Source: an uncultured Oscillospiraceae bacterium
Lineage (GTDB): Bacteria; Bacillota; Clostridia; Oscillospirales; Oscillospiraceae
NCBI GenBank assembly: GCA_934661715.1
Contig: CAKUJL010000080.1
Location: 1-7,162 of the forward strand
DNA length: 7,162 nt
Direction of reading: 5' to 3'
The position numbers were made by a program, and so were the translations under genes. The notes beneath the pieces were generated by a model. It had not been told where the DNA came from and did no database searches. It saw only the letters and a list, made by a program, of their open reading frames with translations. Shown one piece after another: positions 1 through 5,762 of this stretch (positions are counted from its first letter, which is position 1; the number at the start of each line of letters is the position of its first letter).

Positions 1-38
1 ATTCTTAGGATTTCTTAAATTTTCGGGAAAACCGGGAA

Positions 39-57
39 AATGGTGCTATACTGAAAA
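39..57 (+). repeat. Left copy of a 19-bp direct repeat with a TATACT box
   Basis: Positions 39-57 match 208-226 at 15 of 19 bases, and all four differences (42, 45, 46 and 54) are transitions. The shared core is TATACTG. The two copies are exactly 169 bp apart and bracket the hairpin cluster. This copy has a TG one base upstream of TATACT (44-45), as in an extended -10 box, but no convincing -35 box is visible. It could be a duplicated promoter or the trace of a target duplication around an inserted palindromic element. Confidence 0.55.
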
Positions 58-60
58 CTG

Positions 61-93
61 ATGAAAACATTTCATTTTATGGAATGTTTTCAT
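61..93. repeat. Inverted repeat 1 (11-bp perfect stem)
   Basis: The arms at 61-71 and 83-93 are perfect reverse complements (ATGAAAACATT / AATGTTTTCAT). A T-G wobble (72/82) and a C-G pair (73/81) extend the stem to 13, leaving a 7-nt loop. No T-tract follows on either strand, so this is not a normal intrinsic terminator. It is the first of four hairpins packed into about 150 bp. Confidence 0.75.
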
Positions 94-96
94 AGC

Positions 97-109
97 CGCC
101 GCAGCGGCG
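97..109. repeat. Inverted repeat 2 (GC-rich, 6-bp stem)
   Basis: CGCCGC (97-102) and GCGGCG (104-109) are perfect reverse complements around a single A at 103. A one-base loop cannot form as drawn, so the closing pairs would open in RNA. TCATA (90-94) and TATGA (119-123) are also complementary and could enclose this hairpin, in competition with inverted repeat 1. Confidence 0.6.
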
Positions 110-130
110 TAGTTTTCGTATGAGACGTCT

Positions 131-174
131 TTTGAAGCCTAACCGTGCGAAGCACGGCTCTTACAGGCTTCAAA
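131..174. repeat. Inverted repeat 3 (nested two-level hairpin)
   Basis: The outer arms 131-140 and 165-174 (TTTGAAGCCT / AGGCTTCAAA) are a perfect 10-bp match. Inside, CCGTGC (143-148) and GCACGG (152-157) pair perfectly around GAA. The internal spacers are 2 nt on the left and 7 nt on the right, forming an asymmetric internal loop. There is no poly-T tail. The nested structure suggests a folded RNA or a mobile palindromic unit rather than chance. Confidence 0.75.
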
Positions 175-176
175 GG

Positions 177-207
177 ATTTCATGAAAATCAAAGATTTTC
201 ATGAAAT
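177..207. repeat. Inverted repeat 4 (14-bp perfect stem)
   Basis: The arms 177-190 (ATTTCATGAAAATC) and 194-207 (GATTTTCATGAAAT) are perfect reverse complements around an AAA loop. This is the longest perfect stem of the cluster and begins two bases after inverted repeat 3. Both it and inverted repeat 1 contain ATGAAAA/TTTTCAT, so the two ends of the cluster resemble each other. It is followed by AATAGTATTATACT, not by a T-tract. Confidence 0.8.
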
Positions 208-226
208 AATAGTATTATACTGGAAA
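208..226 (+). promoter_or_regulatory. Right copy of the 19-bp repeat; possible promoter of the lipoprotein cluster
   Basis: This is the right-hand copy of the repeat at 39-57. It contains TATACT at 216-221 and the overlapping TATTAT at 213-218, either of which could be a -10 box. Transcription from here would give a leader of roughly 70 nt before the first lipoprotein start. That leader has a weak hairpin possibility (CCGCG 237-241 with CGCGG 254-258). No good -35 box lies at 16-18 bp spacing, because that space is occupied by the arm of inverted repeat 4. The promoter assignment is inference. Confidence 0.3.
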
Positions 227-287
227 AAAATAAACGCCGCGGGAACTGTTTGGCGCGGAGAAGCGTCTAACAACTACCCGTGAACGG

Positions 288-294
288 AAAGGAG
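288..294 (+). promoter_or_regulatory. Ribosome binding site of the first lipoprotein gene
   Basis: AAAGGAG lies 6 nt before ATG 301. It fixes that ATG as the start in preference to an in-frame ATG at 280, which has no such site and would place hydrophilic residues ahead of the signal peptide. Confidence 0.85.
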
Positions 295-300
295 TGCGCG

Positions 301-1782
301 ATGGAAAAGAGGAGAAGACTTTCGCTCGTGCTGGCACTTTGCCTTCTTTGCGGCCTTCTGACCGGCTGCGCGAAGGAGCCGGAAGCGCCTGCCGCACCGG
401 AAGAAACGGCCTCGGAGGAGGCTGCGGTACAGGAAGCAACGCCGGAACCCGAGCTAGAGCCGGAAGCGCCGCACCTTTATGAGCCGGAGAAGGGCCAGTG
501 GGGAAGCTATGCGGATATTTACGAGGCGTATTTTATCGACGAGCCGAACGGCATGGCGCTGGCCAGAAGCGCTTTTCCGACGGCGCAGATGCTCGACCTC
601 GATCAGAACGGCGTGCCGGAGTTTGCGCTTTACTACGGCGTGACCACGGCAGGGGAGACGCTCGACGTTTTTACCATCGAAGACGGGACCGTCAAGCGGC
701 TGAACGACGTGCTCTCGTGGGAATACTTCCGGAACAAGGAAGACCGGCGGGACATTCCGCCCATCGACGCGCCTGCCTCGTGGGATATCATACTGACCGA
801 CAGCACATACATGTATCTCGATACGCGCATTTTGCCGTTCGATTGGGACTACGGCGCGTTTTCCCCAAGGCTGGACGCGAAGACCGGGGAGACCTTCTGG
901 ATGCTCAGCGCCCGGCAGTATGACGATGACGGCGTTGCTGTGGATGATGGATTGACGTATAACGAGACCGGCGCCTACTGGCGCTTTGAAGATGCAGACG
1001 GAAAAATGCAGGCTGTGCGGCTCCGAGCCTTCGGCATGGACTGGGACGACAGCCAGCCGTATCTTGGCTACGCCATTTTCCCCGACTCTGAACCGATGGA
1101 AGTGACCGCAGATCAGAGTTGCGCCGTAACGATTAACGGCGAGCGCTCGAAGGAAATTACGGAGAACTTCGTAGCCGAGCGCGAAGTGGCCTACCCGCCA
1201 TTAAGCACAGCGCCGGAGGCGAGCCGAAGGGTCGATCTTTACGCGCTGTGCAATCTGGAAGGCGAACTGCTGGCCAGACGCTTTTTCCGGAGCTTCCACG
1301 CCTCGCCGACGGAAGACGATCTGCTGGTCACGGCAAAGACAGCCCTCTGCAAGGTCTTTACCTCAAACGACAGGAGCCGGTATAACGCCTATTTGACCGC
1401 TCTGGAAACGGGCGGCGCGGAAGAGGCAATCAAGAAGTATTACGAGGACTTTTCGGATGTTTTGACGCAGGACTGCATGGACAGCTGGATGGCCGCTCGG
1501 ACGCCTTTAAAATATGACAAGCTGCTCAATGAGAGCGATTGCAACACGGACGTGACGGATATTTCGCTGGAAGAGTATCAGCGTTATGACGACGCCGTCA
1601 CGTACAGCTTCACCGTCACGATGGTGCTCTATGATTTCAGCGCGAATATGGAGTCGGAAAAGACCGTGATGGGGCAGATTCAGGTCGGCACCGAAGAAAA
1701 CCTCGTGCGCAAGCTGTCCATTGACGACGGGCAGAACTGGATGCCGGACATTTGCGCTTTGCCGCAGGCTGTGGTAGAATAG
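301..1782 (+). CDS. Predicted lipoprotein of unknown function (first of three)
   Basis: The gene encodes a 493-residue protein predicted to be anchored to the outer face of the cytoplasmic membrane. It has a positively charged start (K3-R6), a hydrophobic stretch, and lipobox LTGC with lipidated Cys23. A proline/glutamate-rich linker runs to about residue 63. Residues 99-112 include D99-L-D-Q-N-G-V-P-E, an acidic loop resembling calcium-binding DxDxNG motifs in secreted clostridial proteins. Residues of about 155-260 form a second globular part rich in Asp, Trp and Tyr. Residues of about 354-472 form a domain shared with the lipoprotein at 3322-4799: 32 of 59 residues match without gaps over 380-438, including C392, C414 and an identical block at 426-438. 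I do not recognise a named family. The next gene starts 39 bp downstream without a terminator between, so the two are probably co-transcribed. Confidence is high for coding and lipoprotein nature; no function is assigned. Confidence 0.9.
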   Translation: MEKRRRLSLVLALCLLCGLLTGCAKEPEAPAAPEETASEEAAVQEATPEPELEPEAPHLYEPEKGQWGSYADIYEAYFIDEPNGMALARSAFPTAQMLDLDQNGVPEFALYYGVTTAGETLDVFTIEDGTVKRLNDVLSWEYFRNKEDRRDIPPIDAPASWDIILTDSTYMYLDTRILPFDWDYGAFSPRLDAKTGETFWMLSARQYDDDGVAVDDGLTYNETGAYWRFEDADGKMQAVRLRAFGMDWDDSQPYLGYAIFPDSEPMEVTADQSCAVTINGERSKEITENFVAEREVAYPPLSTAPEASRRVDLYALCNLEGELLARRFFRSFHASPTEDDLLVTAKTALCKVFTSNDRSRYNAYLTALETGGAEEAIKKYYEDFSDVLTQDCMDSWMAARTPLKYDKLLNESDCNTDVTDISLEEYQRYDDAVTYSFTVTMVLYDFSANMESEKTVMGQIQVGTEENLVRKLSIDDGQNWMPDICALPQAVVE

Positions 1783-1821
1783 AGAAGTTGACATAATGAA
1801 AATCCTGAAAGGAGCATACAT

Positions 1822-3249
1822 ATGAAAAAAAGATGGATTGCGCTGCTTCTGGCGCTGACGATGGCGGTTTCGCTGCTTGCGGGCTGTACACAGAAAACCG
1901 AAACGAAGCCTGAGCCCGAGCAGGGCCAGACCGAGCAGGAGCCCGCGCAGGAAGAAAATCCGACCGAGCCCGTGACCCCGCAGGAGCCCGAGAAGACCGA
2001 CGAGCCGGCCCCTTCGGAAGAAGACAAACCCGACGAGCCCCAGCCCGAGGAGCAGGAAGCCGAGCTCACCCCCGAGCAGAAGCGGCGGAAGGAGATCGAA
2101 ACGCTTGTGGCGGAAACGGAGATCACCGCGCGGGACAAGGACCTTGCAAACCCCTTCGTGGAGGAGGCCGTGCGGTATCAGCTCACGCAGTATCTGTACG
2201 ATAACTGGGACAGCGAGGCGCTGCCGGTCGCGACATACTTTGAAGACGACGATTTCCGCATGAACATTTACCAGAACTCGCTCGAAGCGTACACCTGCGC
2301 TCTGACCCGCACGGACAGCTTCGACGAGCGCTATGTCCGCGTCACGGCAGACGGCGCGGAGGCCATCACCCCGGCCACGACGGCGGCAAAGGAAGCGTCC
2401 GTTTCGGCGGAGGTCCTAGAGCTTGTGGACGGCGCGAAATTTGACAAGCGCTACGACGGGTACTACTTTGACGACCAGATGGACAAAAAGACGAACGAGG
2501 CCTTCCGGAACTACGCCTCGCAGGCGCTGAACGCGTTCAAAACGACGCTGGAGGCATTCAAGAAGGAATGGAGCGTCGTGTTGGACGATGCGTTCCGGTC
2601 GACGGTCTCGTTCGATGAAAACGACCAGTTCGTGTTCGAACTGCAAGGCAAGACCAGCTACTGGTTAGAGCTTCGCTACCAGCCCGCGTGCGGCCTTTGG
2701 TCGGATATCAGTCTGGTGCCGAACGAGGAAGCGGACTGGGAGCTCGACGCGTCGAAGCTCACGGATACGTATCTTCTCTCGCTCGTGACCACCTTGGAGA
2801 TCGGCATGACGTCTGCGCCCTTCACCTTTGACCGGCCGAAGGACCTTTCGCAGGAACAGCTTTGGCTGATGTTCCTGCTGCTCACGCCGAGTCATGAACT
2901 GGAAGCAACATACAATCGTTCGGATAAGATGTATCACGTCACGCAGGAAATGATGGAAGATACGCTGAGTCATTATCTGGAATACTACCGGTTTGATCTC
3001 GCGAAAAACCCCGGCTATGACGCGGCAAGCGGCGAAATCGTCGTGCCGATGGTCTCCGGCTTCGGCGGCTGGCGGTCTTACAAGCTGCGCGACAAGAGCG
3101 TCGACGGCAATACCGTCACCTTCACCGTCGACTACGGCGCGGGAGACGATATGGAACTCACTTCACCCGAGTACGCGAAGACCTACACCATCACCTTCCA
3201 CCGCGGAAGTTACTGGTACGACTCCGTCGTGGAGGCCCCTCTGGCATAA
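1822..3249 (+). CDS. Predicted lipoprotein of unknown function (second of three)
   Basis: The gene encodes a 475-residue predicted lipoprotein. It begins MKKRW, followed by a hydrophobic segment and lipobox LAGC with Cys22. Residues of about 23-85 are an extreme low-complexity linker of Pro, Glu, Gln and Thr with many PEx and EPx units. It is strongly acidic and probably a flexible spacer through the cell wall. A charged, likely helical stretch (85-130) leads into a globular region with Tyr/Phe/Asp-rich segments (for example 207-219) and a C-terminal beta-rich part (405-470). The start is set by GAAAGGAG at 1807-1814, 7 nt before the ATG. I see no clear sequence match to the domain shared by the first and third lipoproteins, although the overall plan (lipobox, linker, large extracellular part) is the same. 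No known family is recognised. A gap of 72 bp with no terminator precedes the next gene. Confidence 0.9.
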   Translation: MKKRWIALLLALTMAVSLLAGCTQKTETKPEPEQGQTEQEPAQEENPTEPVTPQEPEKTDEPAPSEEDKPDEPQPEEQEAELTPEQKRRKEIETLVAETEITARDKDLANPFVEEAVRYQLTQYLYDNWDSEALPVATYFEDDDFRMNIYQNSLEAYTCALTRTDSFDERYVRVTADGAEAITPATTAAKEASVSAEVLELVDGAKFDKRYDGYYFDDQMDKKTNEAFRNYASQALNAFKTTLEAFKKEWSVVLDDAFRSTVSFDENDQFVFELQGKTSYWLELRYQPACGLWSDISLVPNEEADWELDASKLTDTYLLSLVTTLEIGMTSAPFTFDRPKDLSQEQLWLMFLLLTPSHELEATYNRSDKMYHVTQEMMEDTLSHYLEYYRFDLAKNPGYDAASGEIVVPMVSGFGGWRSYKLRDKSVDGNTVTFTVDYGAGDDMELTSPEYAKTYTITFHRGSYWYDSVVEAPLA

Positions 3250-3321
3250 ACGCACAGACCCAGCGCACCTCCGGAAAACCTGTTTGCAGAACAACACTTT
3301 TTGCTGAAAGGAGCGCTTTTT
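3250..3321 (+). other. Short intergenic gap within the lipoprotein cluster
   Basis: This 72-bp gap has no convincing hairpin plus T-tract, so read-through from the second to the third lipoprotein gene is expected. It carries AAAGGAG at 3307-3313, 8 nt before ATG 3322. That site selects this ATG rather than the in-frame TTG at 3301, which lies upstream of the ribosome binding site. The string CTGAAAGGAGC is shared exactly with the leader of the second gene (1805-1815). Confidence 0.6.
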
Positions 3322-4263
3322 ATGAAAAAACGAGGCCTGATCTGTTTGCTTCTCTGCGCTCTGCTGCTGCTTTGCGGCTGCGCACCGAAGGCATCTTCGC
3401 AGGAGGAAACTGTGCAGTGGGACACGAAGCCGGTCAATTGCCCGCTGCAATCGGCAACGGTTCTTAGTGAATTTCTTGCGGCTGGATACAATGTAATGGT
3501 CGACCCGAACGACTCGGAGGAGACGGTCAACCGCGCGTCATTCGTCCTGCGCGACAAGGAAAAAACCTACACCGAGGGCGGAAACTACGTGCTCGTCGCG
3601 AACGTCATCAGCGCCAACACCGATCAGGGAAGGGCCCTGAGCCTGTCCTTCTTCGGAGAAGAGGGCGCGGAGAAACCCGCAAATTTAGACGACTGGAAGA
3701 CGCAGCTGGGATTAGCGGAGACGTTTTACGGACTGGAAAAAGGGGCGCTTTATGACGCGCTCTCCATCGTAATGGCGGAGAACAAGGAGCCGCCGTTTGA
3801 ATTTGGCGTTCTGGGCGCGTACTGCCGCGTGCGTTACCGCGCTGACCGGGCGTGGCTGACGATTTACCTCACACAGTCGGAAGACGCGATGCAGCTTCTC
3901 ATGGATACGCCCATGTGCCGTGTCCTTTTGGAGCGCTACTGGACGACGGACTGGAACGGACAGTATACGAGGCTTAAGCCGTATTTTGAGACCGCGGCGG
4001 AGGACCCCACGAGCTTTGAAAACGCGGTCATGGCATATTACGACGGCTATGAGCCGCTTCTGACGGAGGACTGCCTGACCTCGTGGATGAGCGCGCGGAC
4101 GCCCTATAAGTACGACAAGTTCGCGATGGACAATGACTGCCGCGTGACGCCGGGAAATGTGGACTTCGCGGTCTACCAGCGCTATGACGACGCGGTAACG
4201 TATTCGTTCACGATGAAGCTCACGATCGAAAACGGCGCGGGGGAAAGGCGGCGCGGGATGTGA
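3322..4263 (+). pseudogene. 5' part of a frameshifted lipoprotein gene (third of three)
   Basis: This part encodes 313 residues before a premature TGA at 4261-4263. It starts MKKRG, has a leucine-rich signal and the lipobox-like LCGC with Cys20; Cys at -2 of the lipobox is unusual but tolerable. Residues of about 45-190 are an unrecognised N-terminal region. Residues of about 225-306 are the domain shared with the first lipoprotein, with C251 and C273 at the same 22-residue spacing as C392 and C414 there, and an identical 13-residue block at 285-297. The last six residues before the stop (ERRRGM) are out of frame. One extra G in the G5 tract at 4239-4243 would continue the reading as AGGKAARDVTGQI, restoring the GQI that follows the shared block in the paralogue. 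The restored protein is 492 residues. If the lesion is real, the product would be a truncated lipoprotein lacking 180 residues. Confidence 0.85.
4239..4243 (+). other. G5 tract at the frameshift site
   Basis: Reading passes from the 3322 frame to the 4260 frame at this run of five Gs. Adding one G gives codons GCG GGG GGA AAG GCG, and the frame stays open to 4799. A single-base loss in a homopolymer is typical of replication slippage or of sequencing and assembly error. Confidence 0.8.
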
Positions 4264-4799
4264 CCGGCCAGATCACGTTTGACACCGCACATAATCGGGT
4301 TTCGAAGCTGACCTTCGACAAGCTCGACCTTCCGTTTGAAGCGCTCTCCCAACAGGCGTATGAGCACTACTGCGAGACGGTCGACGAGCTGTTCCTGCGC
4401 CTTTCCAACACGCGGCAGACAGAGCCAGAGACCACGGTCATCACCGGCCTTGCGGGTCTTCCGTGGGCAAAATTTGACGAAGACACCGTAAACGGCGACT
4501 CCGGAAAGCCGATGAAGCGTCTTCTGCACGTGGACACGGACAGCGAACAGTTCGATGCCTATGTCGCTGTATATTACGCCCCCGGCGTGACGCGGCAGGG
4601 CTTTGGCGGCGTGTTCCGGCAGTACCCCGACGCGGAAACCGGCACGCTGCTTTCCAGCACGACCGCCTACGCGCAGGGTATGATCGTGCAGACGATCGCG
4701 ATTGCCAAGGACGGCGCGACTATTTCGGAAAACGACCTCGTCACCCACGAAATGGAGCTCATGACGCAGGTGCAGGAAATTCTGGGACAGAGCAGATAA
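4260..4799 (+). pseudogene. 3' part of the frameshifted lipoprotein gene
   Basis: This is the out-of-frame remainder of the gene that starts at 3322. An apparent GTG start at 4260 has no ribosome binding site and overlaps the upstream stop, so it is not believed to be a separate gene. Its first residues (VTGQITFD, then VSKL) align with VMGQIQVG and VRKL near the C-terminus of the first lipoprotein, so the shared domain continues directly across the break. A further segment of about 165 residues follows that has no counterpart in the first lipoprotein. It contains a predicted helix-forming stretch (EALSQQAYEHYCETVDELF) and a beta-rich region around FDAYVAVYYAPG. No stop codon has accumulated over 179 codons and the codon use matches the upstream part, so the lesion is recent or an artefact. 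The fragment ends 11 bp before the next gene. Confidence 0.8.
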
Positions 4800-4806
4800 G
4801 GGGGAG
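4800..4806 (+). promoter_or_regulatory. Ribosome binding site supporting a GTG start
   Basis: GGGGGAG directly follows the upstream stop codon and lies 4 nt before GTG 4811. It supports a non-ATG start and tight coupling to the upstream lipoprotein gene. Confidence 0.65.
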
Positions 4807-4810
4807 TTTT

Positions 4811-5329
4811 GTGCTATCGTTCGATATCTTCAACGAACCGCAGGAGACAAGCGCAGAAGCTTTGCAAAAGCTGTTTGACATTTGCTTTGATACCTGTGAT
4901 ATGTTCTCCCTGTCGAGCTATCCGTGGATTGGACAGGATGGTACGATGGAACGGGCGTTAGCCACCTTCATGGTGCACCGGATGAACACAATGCATTGGT
5001 TCTGCCAATACGCGCTGGAGGAAGAACACCCGATACACCTGAGAATATACCCGCTGAACGAGCAAACAAAGAACATTCTGCGCACGCATTATCGCGGCCT
5101 GTTCCTTGACGATTGGAGCAAAAACGGACAGAGGTGGAGACCATCGCTGGAAGACCTCTGCTTCTTCCGGAACGGAAAGCTACTGTTTGGAACGCTTTCG
5201 CACGAGCATATGTGCGGGGCTTATCCAGAAGACGATGCGGCGCTTGCGCAGCGCTTCAGAGACGCACTCCCCGGCTGGGAAGAGCCCGGCCGGTTCCCGG
5301 ATGAGCAAATCACGCTCCCGGAGTTCTGA
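4811..5329 (+). CDS. Hypothetical cytoplasmic protein, last gene of the lipoprotein cluster
   Basis: The gene encodes 172 residues starting at GTG. It has no signal peptide or membrane segment, so it is predicted cytoplasmic, unlike its three upstream neighbours. Visible features are an N-terminal helical acidic stretch, aromatic-rich segments (Y37-P-W-I40, H62-W-F-C65), a charged middle with a W102/W109 pair, and G127-T-L-S-H-E-H-M-C135 followed by AYPEDD. Five cysteines (25, 29, 65, 117, 135) are not arranged as an obvious metal site, although H131, H133 and C135 are close together. I recognise no family. The 11-bp spacing places it in the same transcript as the lipoproteins. Its third codon positions look somewhat less GC-rich than those of its neighbours, which may hint at separate acquisition; this is a visual impression only. 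The bidirectional terminator follows its stop immediately. Confidence 0.8.
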   Translation: MLSFDIFNEPQETSAEALQKLFDICFDTCDMFSLSSYPWIGQDGTMERALATFMVHRMNTMHWFCQYALEEEHPIHLRIYPLNEQTKNILRTHYRGLFLDDWSKNGQRWRPSLEDLCFFRNGKLLFGTLSHEHMCGAYPEDDAALAQRFRDALPGWEEPGRFPDEQITLPEF

Positions 5330-5335
5330 CACACG

Positions 5336-5371
5336 AAAAAACGCATCCACCGAGCGGTGGATGCGTTTTTT
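5336..5371. terminator. Bidirectional intrinsic terminator
   Basis: CGCATCCACC (5342-5351) and GGTGGATGCG (5356-5365) form a perfect 10-bp stem around GAGC. A6 lies on the left (5336-5341) and T6 on the right (5366-5371). The structure ends transcripts on both strands: the forward lipoprotein cluster, whose stop is at 5327-5329, and the reverse DUF3783 gene, whose stop at 5373 is one base from the T-tract. Confidence 0.95.
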
Positions 5372-5372
5372 A

Positions 5373-5762
5373 TCATTCGGATTCGTGTGCCGATTTTCCG
5401 GCGGTCATGGCCTCGTGCTCCTGCTTCAGCTCGTCATGGAGCTCCAGCGAGTTCCAGCCCTGATTGGTTTCCGTCAGAACCGCCTTGAGGGGCACCGGCG
5501 GCAGGCGCGAGGCCTTGAGCAGCGTCAGAAAGGTGTTTACCATCGGCTGCGAAAAGCCGCAGAGCACGAGCATCGGCTCCGGGAAATTTTCGCCGTCATA
5601 GACGCTTTCGAAAGTGCCAAGCAGCCCCGTAAACGAGCCGAGGCTTTGCAGATACTCCCGCTTTTCGACCGGCCGGACTCGAACGCCCAGCTTCATCGCC
5701 GCCATGCGCAGCTTCGCCAAATGCTTTGCCGGAAGATTGTAGGATAAGATCAGCTGCTTCAT
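5373..5762 (-). CDS. DUF3783 domain-containing protein
   Basis: The gene encodes 129 residues with no signal peptide or membrane helix, so it is predicted cytoplasmic. Residues of about 64-119 match what I know of the DUF3783 family: a hydrophobic strand M64-L-V-L-C-G-F70, a helix, then P91-L-K-A-V-L-T-E-T-N100 followed by W103 and a Glu/His-rich end. The N-terminal part (L4-I-L-S-Y-N-L10, then RVRPVEKREY) is typical of the longer members seen in gut Clostridia. The molecular role of this family is not established. GGAGGT (5774-5769) lies 6 nt before the ATG and inside the end of the upstream gene. The ATG overlaps that gene's TGA in an ATGA junction, so translation is probably coupled. Family assignment is from memory of motifs, not from a search. 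Confidence 0.88.
   Translation of the reverse strand: MKQLILSYNLPAKHLAKLRMAAMKLGVRVRPVEKREYLQSLGSFTGLLGTFESVYDGENFPEPMLVLCGFSQPMVNTFLTLLKASRLPPVPLKAVLTETNQGWNSLELHDELKQEHEAMTAGKSAHESE

Noticed and set aside
61..207. CRISPR array
   Set aside because: The repeats are inverted and all different from each other. There are no regularly spaced direct repeats or unique spacers.
1788..1793. Perfect TTGACA (-35 consensus) between the first and second lipoprotein genes
   Set aside because: About 17 bp downstream lies GGAGCA, part of the ribosome binding region, not a -10 box. No other suitable -10 is present, so it is probably chance.
1680..2138. Ser/Gly-rich reverse-strand frame opposite the second lipoprotein
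   Set aside because: Its low complexity is simply the antisense of the Pro/Glu linker repeats, and there is no start signal.
4239..4248. Programmed -1 ribosomal frameshift in the third lipoprotein
   Set aside because: The direction is -1 and GGG can slip, but the zero-frame heptamer G GGG GAA does not fit X XXY YYZ because the A-site codon would mispair. I saw no clear stimulatory hairpin just downstream. A one-base homopolymer loss is simpler.
4182..4748. 188-codon open frame on the reverse strand
   Set aside because: It lies antisense to the frameshifted lipoprotein, has an unconvincing composition and no ribosome binding site. It is an expected shadow in GC-rich DNA.
4260..4799. Independent gene starting at GTG 4260
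   Set aside because: There is no ribosome binding site, the start overlaps the upstream stop, and its first residues continue a domain seen intact in the first lipoprotein.
3322..4799. Near-equal lengths of the first (493) and restored third (492) lipoproteins as evidence of full-length homology
   Set aside because: The shared domain is C-terminal in one and central in the other, and the remaining parts do not visibly align, so the length match is a coincidence.
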